Below are positions 1 to 11,440 of a stretch of 64,000 bases of DNA, in pieces. The stretch is taken from NCBI GenBank assembly GCA_036768485.1, contig JAVLUZ010000191.1, positions 1,023,742 to 1,087,741 on the forward strand, in the 5' to 3' direction. The notes under the pieces are model-generated. The model saw only the letters and a program-made list of their open reading frames with translations, was not told the DNA's origin and made no database searches. The translations under genes and the position numbers were made by a program. The DNA comes from Mermis nigrescens (Eukaryota; Nematoda; Enoplea; Mermithida; Mermithidae). Position 1 is the first letter of the stretch. Each line of letters begins with the position of its first letter.

Positions 1-109
1 ACAAAAATTGTAAAAACGACTGAAATCTTCGGAAATATTCGACGCTTTCCGCCGGAATTAGTAGTCAGTTCAATGTCGTTATAATGGCGAAAATTGCGTA
101 TAAAAAGGA

Positions 110-350
110 AAAAAGCATACATGTAACAGGGGGATGGGGATCCCCCACCCAAAGTCGGACGTCCCCCTTTCCTCCAAAACCAGAAAATTTTTGACACCCC
201 CCCCGAATTTTTCGGCCGTGTTTAGGCTTTTTTTGGCCGTTTTCGGCCAAAAATTGGAAGTCATTACCCCCACCCCCGTCCTAAAAATGGCCAGGGACCC
301 CCAAAAAATTTCGAGCCGTTACATGTATGGGCAAAAGCGTCTAATTTTCT
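110..350. repeat. Dispersed repeat, copy 1
   Basis: C/G-homopolymer-rich repeat that contains phrases such as 'CCCCCTTTCCT' and 'ATGGCCAGGGACCCC' and ends near 'AGCCGTTACATGTAT'. A diverged copy lies at about 57975-58265 in the same order. The short open frames here run through the repeat on both strands and are not genes. Confidence 0.6.
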
Positions 351-352
351 AG

Positions 353-930
353 CGTTTGGCGTCGAGGAGTTGAGTTATTTACACTGTTTGCCTGTTAAAA
401 GCCTGCTTGAATTAGAACTTGAGGCATGTTAGTCAAACAAAACTATTTGGTACAAAATTAATAGTTCTATCTTTTGCTCCCCTTCCGAAAGCTTCAAAAT
501 AAAGTATCAAATGTTAAAGATGACGTACTCTTTTTTATGCTTTTTTATGTATTTATTTTTTTTTATTTTTTATGCTTCCTGTAAATTGTTATATGTACTG
601 CTGAAATTTTTCAAATAATAAATCATCCTATTTTCTTACCGTCAAAAACTCAAAAATAGGTTGAATTACTTTAAAAAGTCGAAAAACCAAATTTCACCAT
701 ACAAAAAGCCTCACTTCTTTTTATTTTTGCAGAAAGTAACTGTCCCGAAATTTAATATACCCAATGTACAAAGGCTTAGGGATCGTCTTTGTACATGAAC
801 AAAGGGACACGTAGTGTCAAAAACACTTGCCTATGAAGCACCAATAAGCAAGCACGAAAATTAAGATAGTGCACAGCAGCATATTAACAATGATTAGTAT
901 ATTATTAGGCCAGGTTAATTGTGTACATAT
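353..930. other. AT-rich non-coding stretch
   Basis: No exon, RNA gene or clear repeat boundary recognised. It contains long T/A runs (about 530-570) and a fragment near 760-815 ('TTTGTACATGAACAAAGGGAC') related to the TTTGTACATGTACAAAG repeat family seen at 9-10 kb, 57 kb and 60 kb. Confidence 0.5.
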
Positions 931-933
931 ATT

Positions 934-1076
934 GAATCCGGATCCGGATCCAGAAGTTTCCATTTTTGCTACCCGGATCCGGATCCGGAATGTGTAAAAA
1001 TTAGGATTCGGATCCGGAAAATACGAAAAACAGGATCGGATCCGGAAAGTCGAAAAACAGGATCGGATCCGGTTAA
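934..1076. repeat. GGATCC-rich minisatellite
   Basis: Irregular tandem array built on (C)CGGATCCGGATCC with a higher-order unit of about 27-29 bp containing 'GAAAAACAGGATCGGATCCG', at least two adjacent units at 1026-1073. It is GC-rich in an AT-rich neighbourhood and open in several frames because of the repeat, so the overlapping reading frames are not taken as genes. Confidence 0.75.
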
Positions 1077-1092
1077 ACTGAAAATGAGGATC

Positions 1093-1495
1093 ATACATGT
1101 ACAGCATAAGGAATTCTGGGGGGTCAAGCCTGGAAATTTATCATAAAGTGCCTTTATGGGGCTAAAAAACGATGGGTGCACATCAAAAACGACTGCTTTT
1201 GGATGTTTCAGACAATGCTCGTTATGAAAACGTACAAAAATTCGGAAATATTTGAAAAAATTGAATAAATCAAACAAAACAAGGTCAAAAAAAACGTGTG
1301 TATGGCGCGAAGCGCCGAAAATTTGAGATTTTTGAGCCAAAAATGGGCTGAAAACGCTTAAAAAGGCACTTTTTACCAACTTTTACAAAAATCGATATTT
1401 GCTGTGGGTCGCGCCATTTTGCGGAGGGTCTTTTACCATTCTTGGGGTCAACACCCCTCCCTGAGAGAACACGTCTTTTAGGGATCCCTTTCATC
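1093..1495 (-). mobile_element. Short TIR element, family C (minus copy)
   Basis: Starts CATACATGTACAGCAT..., followed by 'GAATTCTGGGGGGTCAAGCC', 'GGCTAAAAAACGATGGGTGCAC' and a 'GGCGCGAAGCGCC' palindrome. This is the reverse complement of the intact copy at 45697-46088. The far end near 1495 is diverged and the exact boundary is uncertain. Confidence 0.6.
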
Positions 1496-1499
1496 ACTA

Positions 1500-1861
1500 G
1501 TATTGTAAAATGCTAAGGTGCGAAAATTAAACAAAATGCATACATATGGCGGAACAGTAATCGTCATAATTCGAGACAATGACGACATTCACTCGGAGCG
1601 TAAAGTGTTCAAAATACAAAATTTTTAAAAAGCTAACTTTTACCAGCACATATGTATGGGGAATAGGGGGGGGGGGTTTGGACCTCCAAATTCGAAAAAC
1701 TCAGCAAAATAGGAATTTTTTAAACGTTATTTTGGTGTTATTTTTGGCCTTTTCGGGCTTAGTCCCGAAAAATGGAAAATTGACTGTCCCCCCGACATAG
1801 GACGGTCAGCCGACATGTGCCTTTTTATGAGCGCGTATGAAAAACTTTCGGATTTTCGTCT
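1500..1861. other. Non-coding, degenerate repeat remnants
   Basis: No gene recognised. A G-run ('AGGGGGGGGGG' near 1665) and phrases like those of the 110-350 repeat suggest old element fragments. Confidence 0.4.
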
Positions 1862-1869
1862 GTCTCTCG

Positions 1870-1962
<93 letters not shown>

Positions 1963-1979
1963 GGGGGGGGGGGGGGGGG
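1862..1979. repeat. (TC)n microsatellite followed by a G17 run
   Basis: About 100 bases of almost pure TC/CT dinucleotide (1862-1962) end in 17 consecutive G residues (1963-1979). Predicted Leu-Ser or Arg-Glu proteins through it are artefacts of the repeat. Confidence 0.97.
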
Positions 1980-2048
1980 TCTCATTTTGTCCATTTGCCA
2001 ATTCTGTTAACGAGTTATATCGTCGAGACAAATATCAACTGTTTTTTA

Positions 2049-2278
2049 AAATAATTAGGTTGCCGTTGGGATCTCAACGGCTCTATGTACGCATGACGAA
2101 TGGAAAGCCTCCAACAATCAAACGTGACAGTTCAGTGGTTAAAATCCCGGATGCTGGTTTAAGGAGACTCATGGAAATTGTGTCAAAAGCAAAAGCCCTG
2201 AGGCTGAAAAGTTTTTACAGGCGTATGGGCTATAGTCATCTATTCATTTCCGACATCTTTTATAAGAGTCCATCTTGA
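2049..2278 (+). other. Possible isolated exon or gene fragment, unknown
   Basis: An open frame preceded by an acceptor-like 'AATAATTAG' encodes a basic, non-repetitive peptide (LGSQRLYVRMTNGKPP..., then a helix-like stretch RRLMEIVSKAKALRLKS) ending in a stop at 2276-2278. Composition is more protein-like than the surrounding DNA. I do not recognise the family, see no companion exon, and a chance reading frame is quite possible. Confidence 0.2.
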
Positions 2279-3900
2279 CGTTAATTTATTTTAAATTTAT
2301 CACAAGATATTTGCTAAGCACGGCTCATCCCGCCCTCTTAACACCTGATGCTTACTGTGACGGAATAAAAATGCAATTTTCGCACAAAGATATTTGAAGC
2401 AGCAGTAGTTCTGACCCGTCTTCAGCCCGAGCTGCCCAAAATTTTCAGCAATTTTGTCAAAATTAATAAATACTAATCTATACATAAGCTGTGCAGAAAA
2501 ACCATAAATTTTATGGAAAAATCTACTAGCAAGCGAAGTGATTCAGAATCACAATAAAAACTATCAGAGGAAGCGTGAAAGAACTTGATGCTATTCAGCA
2601 CGAGCCACTTTTTTGAACCAATTTTCGACGTACTATATCAGAGGGTAAGTTCAATAAAATGTCGAAAAATTTTTCGAAGTTTGGCAACAATTTTTGGATC
2701 TGCTACCACATCACGCAAAAGCAGACCCCGGGGGGGGTGAAATTATAGAGATGCACTTAGGGATCCAAGCGTTAGCTTGAGGATGTTTGACTCCTCTAGA
2801 AGCATACGAAGCAGAAGAAGTTCTCGAAGAAATCCTCAAAAGATCAGGACGAATTCAAACAAAACATAGTCAAATATGGAGAACTAACAGACAGCCTTTT
2901 GAAGCGCTCTGAAGAATGGCTAATCTTTGGCAAGCAGATAGCCATACAAAGGGCTGTAAAAGCATCTTTCCACCAAATTTTTGGAAAGAGCGAACTTTAG
3001 AACTGAATCGTGTTAATTCTGGGGGCAGTGTTTTTTGTATAAGTTCCGGTTCTGCAGGCGAGACGAAGATGGGCCCCAAAGCCCATATAATGTTTTACAT
3101 TAACACAAATGTTTGGAACTTACTATATACGCGATGGTACGCGGGCAGCATTTCAGTGTAAGCCAAAAAAAGAGCTCGATTCGACTTCTCGGCAGGTCTT
3201 TAGCTATTTCAGGCCCTAGATTTCAATCACAACAGCATCGTTCGAACCACTGCGCGAATCTGACATGCCCTTTGGAAACATGCAGTTTCTGCCATTACGA
3301 AAGGATATACCTTGCATCTCTATTACTCATTTCTTGCCGCAATTTTACGAATTTTCAGATCGTTTTTTTGCACTTTTTTTGTTCTCTCAAAGATCTTTCG
3401 TACATGTACTGCAGAACGGTCCCAAAGTCTTTTGAACATCAGAAGAAACAATGTCAACTCATTACTAGATTGCTGACACGTTCAGATTACTGTGAGAAGA
3501 ATTTCAAACAATTTTCAAATCTTCATTACGAAAAAAAGGTAAAAATTTTGGATAAGAAAAATTTGGATGAAAATGAGAAAATTTCGGATCTCCCAAAAGT
3601 GCTATTGAGATTTGTTACCGATCCAGCGTCGCCCCCCCCAAACTTCTCGTAACAAAGACATGCGCATTTTGAGTAATTTTCAGTATTTTTTCCAGTTTTG
3701 GCCGAAATTTTAAAGCCAGAACCTCGAGCTCCCACCGAACAAAGGTGTAAAATATCAAAATTTTCCTCATGTTTTGATTTTCCGAACATATTTGAAAATT
3801 TTTATGCCGGTTTTTTGTTTTTTAACTGTTTTTTAAACAAATCTTGTGCAACTTTTTGACTTTTTTGTATTACTTTTTAACGCACTTTATATTACATATA
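2279..3900. other. No gene recognised
   Basis: AT-rich DNA. The longer open frames here (for example 3113-3652) have low-complexity Phe/Lys-rich translations with no domain. A short open stretch near 2818-2999 is open in two frames at once, so neither is called. Confidence 0.45.
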
Positions 3901-4000
3901 NNNNNNNNNNNNNNNNNNNNNNNNNNNNNNNNNNNNNNNNNNNNNNNNNNNNNNNNNNNNNNNNNNNNNNNNNNNNNNNNNNNNNNNNNNNNNNNNNNNN
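3901..4000. other. Assembly gap (100 N)
   Basis: Exactly 100 N, the usual placeholder for a gap of unknown size. Nothing can be said about linkage distance across it. Confidence 1.
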
Positions 4001-4612
4001 TTATTCAACAAATAGACACTATTGACCTTTCTATTCATGAAAATTCAAAAAAACTTTGGCGCTTCTCACCGGTAACTCGTATAGTCGATTTCAGACATGT
4101 TGTTTTTATTTGTTTTTTTAAAACGTATTTTTATAATAATTGACATTTTGCTTTAGTTATGCAGCAACAAATGTATTCAGGAAATTTTTCGCTAGGTCGA
4201 AAATCATTACAAGGTATGTCTAAAATTCAGGAACTCGAGTGCATGGTTTTCACCTCAATTGAATTTTTCAGATTATTGGCGGCCTGGGTGTAGTGTTATT
4301 TTGATATACCAAAAATAAATGTTTGGTATGATTTTGGTAGGCACTTGTTAGACTACCAATATCATATTTTAATTCTCAGAATTTTGGTATATCATATTCT
4401 TATCATATTAAAACTCCCGGAAAATGTGAAAATATTTTTGATATAATTTTGGTATAAAGTGGTAGCACTTTTTCCTTCTTTCGCTCTATACCTTACCTGC
4501 AAATTTCGAAACATGATGCAATGGGTATTTCCCAGGTCATATCTTCATAATATACATACTTAAGTATGCGTGCAGTATAGGTACTTAAGTATGTATGTAT
4601 ACCGAATCGAGC
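4001..4612. other. Non-coding, repeat fragments
   Basis: No gene. The part around 4310-4450 has several 'TATCATATT' and 'TTTGGTAT' phrases shared with 10975-11120, where similar sequence follows the hAT-like element. Around 4550-4600 are short 'TAAGTATG' repeats. Confidence 0.4.
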
Positions 4613-5399
4613 CAAAGAAAAATGCTCCGATGGAACAAAAAAGATAAATATACTTGGAATTGTGGATTGTTAAGGATGTAAAAGGAGGGGACTAGGAAAA
4701 AGCTACCTAAAGTCGCAAAATCTGATAAAAATCACATTTTCTCTAAGCAACGCAAAAAATCGAAGTATATTCTGCGGCCTCTGAAAAGTGTCTTTTTTAA
4801 ATAATTTTCAAAGTTTCAGATAAGAGTGTATAAACGAAATCTATAATGTTTACTTTTTTTAAATTGCTGGCGAGTAGCAACGCTGACTAGCTTCGCATCC
4901 TGATTGATAGAAAATTAAGTGGGATTGTATTTAAAGTTGTTTTATTTTGTTATGTGCATTATAGCAAGCAAAGCAGGGGCCGATTGATTAGTGCACACAA
5001 TCGTTTCAGGCATGCTAGAGTACCTACATTTAGTCTGTTTCAAGTCAACTTACACGTTTCCTACTGTTTTGAACCAACAATTTCTTCAATTGTTTTGGAT
5101 GCATCGATGTTTGCTATTTCATTCGATTGGCTTAGAAAGGCTGTTACTCAATATCATTTCCTATAGCTACTGCATGGCTAACGTGCTGCTTTTTCAATCA
5201 TTTTTATGGTTAAATATTTATTTTAATATGTTGGCCGCAGAATATACTTCGATTTTTTGCGTTGCTTAGAGAAAGTGTGATTTTTATCAGATTTTGCGAC
5301 TTTAGGTAGCTTTTTCCTAGTCCCCTCCTTTTACATCCTTAACAATCCACAATTCCAAGTATATTCATCTTTTTTGTTCCATTGGAGCATTTTTCTTTG
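4613..5399 (+). mobile_element. TIR element Z, copy 1
   Basis: Terminal inverted repeats of about 140 bp: CAAAGAAAAATGCTCCGATG at the left, its reverse complement ending at 5399. The core (4760-5268) has no convincing gene. Copy 2, in the same orientation, is at 25656-26398. On its inner side this copy abuts the long inverted-repeat arm exactly where copy 2 does. Confidence 0.85.
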
Positions 5400-7857
5400 C
5401 TAGTACCCTACTTTTAATTAGCATGATTTGAGTACATCAGTCAGTAAACACATACAGTAGCATACCACAATAATGACAGCTGTCCAAGAACACGGAAAAC
5501 AATATTGTTCTTAACATCAGCATTATCCTTTTTAAAACCAGACATCCTTACATCAAAGCTTTTCAGCATAAAATTTACGCAAATATCAAGTGTAAGGAAC
5601 ACTAACGCTCAGATTTAGAAGTAAAATAAATTTGTAGTATAAACTACATGTTAACAACAAATGAATAGTGCAAACTTTACACAACTACTAAGTGTAGAGA
5701 AAACTAACAGTCAAATTCCCAATTCTGACTTTACGTAGAACATTTTGAAAAAAATTAAGCTTCCGCAAGGCTCGAGAATTAAAGTTAATATGCGGTGTAA
5801 ACTTTACACAACCACAGAAGGTAAACAAAATTTCAGTCGGATTCGTAATTCTGATATTACTCTGATATTACGATCAACATTTATTAAAGAAGTAAGTCTC
5901 CACAATGGCCCGAGGACAAATTAATATCAGATGTAAACCACTTTACACCACTGCTGACTGCGAACAAACTGGCGTATCATATTTGGTTTCTGGTTCATTT
6001 TTAGACTTGAGATTATATCCAGACTCATAACCCAGAACATGGCAGAAAAAGAACAAGACAGAAACACGTTTAATTCCACCATTTGTTTGACTTTACACCT
6101 CCCGAAAAAGCTAAATATTGATGTGAACAAACGCAATTCACTGTGACGCGTACCCCTTAGAAAGTACTTTATTTTTGTCCCATTCGACCTCGCCCGACTT
6201 CTGAAGAGAGAAAGTGGCGAACAAAAAAATGGACAAACACGTATTTTCCAGTGTCCACCACATTGTAAACTTTAAAAATCTGAGCCTAACGCCCAATTGA
6301 GTGTAAATAAATTCGGTTCGGGCCAGTTTGTAGCCCTTTGATTGTAACACGTTTGAATGTGCCAAACTTATGTTCCGCAAAATATCAACTCATAAGCGTA
6401 AAAGTTGGCAGAGAAATCTTGGACAAAATCTGTTTTTTAACTTATCCACTAGAGTGTAAAGTTTAAACCCTGGTACTAACTGCGTATTGATTGTAGAAAA
6501 GTTTACTGGTAAGCAGAAGATAGCCCTTGATCCGTAGTGCATTTCTGTCAGAAAAATTTCTTTAAACTCATAACCGGAGTTGTTGGCAGACATAAACAAG
6601 TCGAAAACTCGACAAAAATGTGTCTTTTCACCCCAGATTTTCGCTCTCTTTAAACTCCCATTCGAGAACTGAGGCGATATTCAAAAAACAAAAACTGTGT
6701 GATCTGCAGATTCTAAATAGATGAATAAGTCAAATGAAGTGCATGGTTTTGCCAAAAGAATTAAAAAAATGAAAAAAGTTAGTATTCAGAAGACTTAAAC
6801 CCATTATTCTTTTTTAAATCCACATGCGAGAACGGATACGTCAGCCATTGCACCAACTCAACTCGCAGCCAAGATTTTATCTTGGTTATACTATATTGAA
6901 AAAATATTCATCATTCTACTGAAGTTTAAGAATAGTGCATTTATGAGAATAAAAATAATTATTTATTAAAGGCGAGTCAAAAACCTCTGAAATAAGAAAA
7001 ATCTGATCAAACAATATGCAATACGGAGTTATCTATCGGCATTAGAAAATAGATATATAATTCAAAGTTCACCTCTTCATAATTCAACAAAGACTGGCTG
7101 TAAAAAAGTTTAAAGGTCAGATTCGTTATTCTGACCTTACGGAGTACATTTTTTCAAATTTATAATCCACGACGCTCTGGGCGGAAAAAATTTTTTAAGT
7201 GTAAAGCTTACACTTGCACTAATAACGCAATATTGATTGTAAAGAAACAAAATAAATTTTGACGTGTAGCGCTCAGGACGAGGCACATTTTAAAGATAAT
7301 TACCACGTTTTGTCTACTAAGTGGAGAATATGGCAGGAAAAAAAAGTTTTTTTTGTCCCAGACTCGTTACAATATACCGCCTCTAAATTTGAAAATTTTA
7401 CTTAAAAAAATAAAAAAAGGCTCCCCTAGATTTTATAACCGTCTACCTTTTGAAACCAATCAGACTGCATATGTAGAATTTAAAACTGAGTTAGATATGC
7501 TTGTACGCATGAAAACAGTAAAAAACTGTCTAATTTACACTCCTGTGCAACAAATAATAAGTGTAAAGAAATTTTAAGACCAGATTCGTAAACGACTAAT
7601 CAGGGAAAACATTGTTTTTTTAAATTGGCCCTCCGCAAATTATTTGATTTTCGGTTTACACTTTACATACTCACGACTAGCTTGGTATTGAGTGTAAACA
7701 AAAAAAGAGTATCTTAGTTTTTTAGTATCTACCTTTTAAAAAAAACCGCACCTCCCAGATATGTGCCGTTATAGCTGTGAGGGGGACACAAATTCCGCAC
7801 TCGCTGTGATAAACATATAAGAAAAAAGGATGGCCAAGTATATCGCGCTACCTATGA
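5400..7857 (+). repeat. Left arm of giant inverted repeat
   Basis: From 'CTAGTACCCTAC' inward this is the reverse complement, with moderate divergence, of 22866-25655 (read from 25655 back). Matching landmarks in order: AACAATATTG block, 'TCGACCTCGCCCGACTTCTG', the tRNA-like segment, and 'GGATGGCCAAGTATAT' at the inner end. The arm is studded with GTGTAAA / TTTACAC motifs. Short frames conserved in both arms are explained by the duplication. Confidence 0.85.
6779..6870 (-). other. tRNA-like segment (left-arm copy)
   Basis: Minus-strand counterpart of 24013-24101. It has an A-box-like 'GGTGCAATGGC' and a damaged B box 'GGGTTTAAGTC'. A 7-bp acceptor stem does not form well, so this is a tRNA-derived remnant and not a functional gene. 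Confidence 0.3.
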
Positions 7858-8145
7858 TTGCATAGTCTCTTAAGGTTTGTGTACACCTGCATCGTGTGTA
7901 CTTACATACAATTAGCGCAGTGTAGTATGAGTGAGTGACATCCTGTCGATGTTGATAAATGCGTTACTTTCGGCGAGCTCAGCTCATTAAGGGTGGCCTA
8001 GATCATCTGGGAGATTTCAAAATGTTAGTTAGTTAGGTAGGTAGGTATGTACCACAAGACATGATATTGACCTATAAAATTACTTGTTTTCTCGATACTT
8101 GTTTGCCACCTGTATTGTTGACCGTTGTGATTCGCTAATAGAGCT
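7858..8145. other. Inner edge of the palindrome loop, non-coding
   Basis: No gene. Holds GTAGGTA-type short repeats (about 8030-8048). Sequence symmetry with the right arm has ended here. Confidence 0.4.
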
Positions 8146-8397
8146 CATAGGTGCACAGCATGGCCGATTCGGAGAAGGGGTAAAAATTTAGCTTTTTGTG
8201 CCAAAATGACCTCAAAAACTTACATAAGCGTTTAAATAGCGTTAAAACCACAATATTACACGGTTTCTGGTTAATTTGAAGCACTTTTGAATATAATTTT
8301 TAATTTGCATCCGGTTTCGGCCTTCATTTTCCATACAAAATTTTCCATCTTTCTATTCTGGGTGGTCTAGACCCCACATCCCCACGTGCACGTCTGA
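8146..8397 (+). mobile_element. Short TIR element, family A
   Basis: Begins CATAGGTGCACAGCATGG and ends near CACGTGCACGTCTGA. The internal phrases 'AAAATGACCTCAAAAAC' and 'AAATAGCGTTAAAAC' are shared with copies at 12112, 14441, 18177, 30287, 42022 and 44108. The target duplication is not clear in this copy. Confidence 0.75.
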
Positions 8398-8681
8398 TCG
8401 TTATTCCGAAATGTTGTTATTCGATGAAAAGTGAAAGGAATTTATGTAATTTTGTAACTTAATCTCGTAAATTCTGACAGTTTTCTAAATAAATGAAAAT
8501 TTTTTATACAGCGTCTGAATGTAATGCATGTGCTTTTCTTCGAAAAATATTGATTACTTGCATTAGTCGTTTGACTTTTGAAATACATACAATAAACGAG
8601 TCTTAACTACCTAAGTATTTTGCTTACATAGATACCTACTTTTACATGACTGCAGAAATTACATAATAGGTATACATATGT
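8398..8681. other. Non-coding spacer
   Basis: No gene or repeat boundary recognised. It ends in the 'ACATATGT' palindrome used as the insertion site of the next element. Confidence 0.4.
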
Positions 8682-10962
8682 CAGGATGGCCACTCACCCG
8701 GGAATCCGGGAAACCCGGAAAAGCCCGGGAATTTTTTTAGCACCCGGGAAAACCGGGAAAAACTCGGGATTTTCGTCAAGAAATTCAGTTTGAACTCAGT
8801 TTTTGGAGGCCAAAAATATTGAATTAATAGTACAATGTTACATTTTTTATCGCTTTTAGTATCATACTAGTTTACGTGTTTTTATATTTATCATGTAGCA
8901 TTTATTTCCGTTTTTCTTCTCGCCCATTGTCACATCGTTGATTGTTATTTGTGTATTCTCTTTGTTTGATATAGCTAGTAGCTATTTGTACTATTGTTCG
9001 CTAAGACGTTTTTGCAACAGTGTTTTTTTGGTACTCGGCAAGGATTCTTCCCGATGTACAAGGACTTTTCGGGACCGTCTTTGTACATGTACAAATATTT
9101 TCGGGACGACTGAAATTGCAAAAAAGGTCTGAAATTCGCAAAAATTTTCGGCGCTTAGCGCCGAGATGAATAGTTGTGTGTCTCTATATATCTTTATAAT
9201 GGCAGAGATTGCATTTTAAAGGGAAAAATGTCAAATTTTCCGGCGCTTCGCGCCGTTTTAAGACGATTCTTAGTGATTTTTGCCCTCAGAGAATCAGAAA
9301 TTAGCTAAAATACCCTATCAAAAGTCGAACAACTCTGTTTTTGGGAAGATTTTTGGGAAGACAAAAACTGTAAAAAGATGTAAAATTCCAAAAAATTTTC
9401 GGCGCTTTGGGCCGATATGAGTAATTGTTTGTCCCATGCAGGGGCGGATTTAAGTGGGGGCGGTGAAGGGTGCGGCCGCCTCCCCTCCCATGGGCCAAAA
9501 ATATTTGGCGAGATAAAGAATGGATAAGCAATTTGCAATGATTTTTGGCCGTCAGTGACCATTGCTTCTCAAATTTTTCCGGCGCTACGCGCCGGATGAT
9601 ACCTATTAATGACATTTATTTACTTTCTTGGCGACATGGAAGCACATTTTTTGTATTCGGCAAAGATTTTTCAAGATGTACAAAGACTTTTCGGGACCGT
9701 CTTTGTAGATGTACAAAGATTTTCGGGAAGACAAAAACCGCAAAAAAGGTCTGAAATTTGCAGAAATTTTCGGCGCTTCGCGCCGTAATGAGAAATTGTG
9801 TGTCCTATATATCTTTATAATAGCAGAAATCGCATTTCGAAAAGAAAAATATCGGATTTTTCGGCGCTTCGCGCCGTTTTAAGACGATTCTTAATGATTT
9901 TTGCCCTCATAAAACCAGGAATTAGCCAAAATACACTACCAAGAGGTCGAACAACTCTGTTTTTACCACACTAAAGTCGCTACCGTACTATATCATAGTA
10001 TCCAGATTTTTGTGTGTACAAATGTACAAAGACTTTTGGGGACCATCTTTGTATATGTACAAACGGACCTTGTACAAAACAAACACTGCCTGGAAGCCAT
10101 TTTCTGTTCATGTAGGTTTCAAAACAATTTTAACATCTATTTTTGCATAGTTTTCTTCTGTTTTAATTAAAAATTTCGATGTTTCGCATCAAATGCTATA
10201 AATACTGGAAATCAAGCAGTAAATCATGCTTCTAGACGTCTATCCGCCCTGATTTCACAAATTTTTCGGCGCTTCGCGCCTGATATTTGTTAAAGTCAAG
10301 GAAATTTAATGATTTTTTCGCACAAAATTGTCATTTTAAAATTTTTAGAATAAATATTGTGTCAGGTGATTTTATGTAAAAGTATACAATATAAAAGACC
10401 GAAAAAAACGCCATTTTACGCATTAAGAGCAAATTTTTGGACCTATTTTTGACTTTTTCTGGAAATGTTGGGATACCGCCCCCCTTAAGAAAATTCTAGA
10501 TCCGCCACTGATCCTATATATCTTTAAAATGGTAGAATTTGCATTTAGAATGGAAAATTGCCAAATTTTTCGGCGCTTCGCGCCGTTTTGAGTCAATTTT
10601 TAGTAATTTTTGGCGTGAGAAACCCGGAAATTAGCTGAAATACACTACCAAAGATCGAAAACCCTGTTTTGCCACACTAAAATCGTTTTTGTACTATATT
10701 ATAGGCTGTGAGAACTGCTATCGACAACTCGTTAGCATAATTGAAAAAAATATGATTGTTCCAAAACGTTTCGTGTAGTATTTGCATTTGTTTGATTAAA
10801 AGTTGCTTGTGCCTTATCCTTTTTCATGTTCTTATCATAACACTTCTTCGTATATAGTGTGCGTTTAAAGCATGATTTAAAACCGGGAAATTGTCCATAA
10901 ATCACCCGGGAAACTCGGGAAAAACCCGTGAATTTTATTTTGGGAAACCAGTGGCCACCCTG
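8682..10962. mobile_element. hAT-like element with CAGGGTGGCCACT ends
   Basis: Left end CAGGATGGCCACTCACCCGG; right end, reverse-complemented, CAGGGTGGCCACTGGTTTCC. Both are followed by CCCGGGAAA-type subterminal sequence. The hexamer ATATGT directly abuts both ends (8676-8681 and 10963-10968). CAG...-type ends with CCGGGAAA interiors are typical of hAT elements, although an 8-bp duplication would be expected. No transposase frame is left. Inside lie TTTGTACATGTACAAAG repeats, many GGCGCTTCGCGCC palindromes and a second hAT-like element at 9439-10510. Confidence 0.75.
9439..10510. mobile_element. Nested hAT-like element with CAGGGGCGGAT ends
   Basis: Left end CAGGGGCGGATTTAAG; right end, reverse-complemented, CAGTGGCGGATCTAG. 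Flanks GTCCCATG (9431-9438) and ATCCTATA (10511-10518) agree at 5 of 8 positions. The related uninterrupted sequence near 9793 reads GTCCTATA, which explains both as a decayed 8-bp duplication. The family has a second copy at 59890-60921. Non-autonomous: no transposase. Confidence 0.75.
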
Positions 10963-10974
10963 ATATGTACTTAC

Positions 10975-11440
10975 CTACCAAAATTATATTAAATATATAT
11001 AATATCAAAAATATATCATATTTTAAATAAAAAATAGCAGAACATCATATTTATATCATATTAAAATTAGGTCAACTATACCAATATCATATTTTAATTA
11101 TTTTTGGGCTACCAAAATAACACTAGGTGGAAGTTATGCTTTTACGTCAACAATTATTTTTTGACAACAAAGGGTCCCTAAAAAACTATTAATTCTTGAA
11201 ATGCGTTTGAATAACCGTCAGAATTGATTCCCCACTTTGAGCTAAGAAGTATAAAATTTCAGGCGCATTACGCCAGATTTATATTTTTGGTTTTTCAGCA
11301 GAGTTGTGCTTAATTAGAATTTCGAAGCTCGGCTTTTTGAATGATATTGTTTGTATACAATCGGTTTTATATTTTTTTCTACAAGCTGGTTAAGAAACAC
11401 TCAAAAGTACCAATATTTTGCCTATGTAGTCGTCGAGACC
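10975..11440. other. Non-coding, short repeats
   Basis: ATATCATATT-type phrases (10980-11110) match 4310-4450. Otherwise AT-rich with no recognised gene. Confidence 0.4.

Noticed and set aside
919..1379. Overlapping open frames rich in SGSGS / DPDPE
   Set aside because: Open only because of the GGATCC minisatellite; the minus-strand one continues into a family C element.
1806..2054. Open frames encoding Arg-Glu or Leu-Ser repeats on both strands
   Set aside because: Pure translation of the (TC)n microsatellite.
2818..2999. Lys/Glu-rich frame that looks exon-like (FKQNIVKYGELTDSLL)
   Set aside because: Two frames are open over the same bases, no splice context or family is recognised, and upstream frames close quickly.
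6138..6380. Minus-strand frame MRNISLAHSNVLQSKGYKL, also present at 24671-24868
   Set aside because: Conservation is explained by the two palindrome arms being duplicates; no domain and no wider frame.
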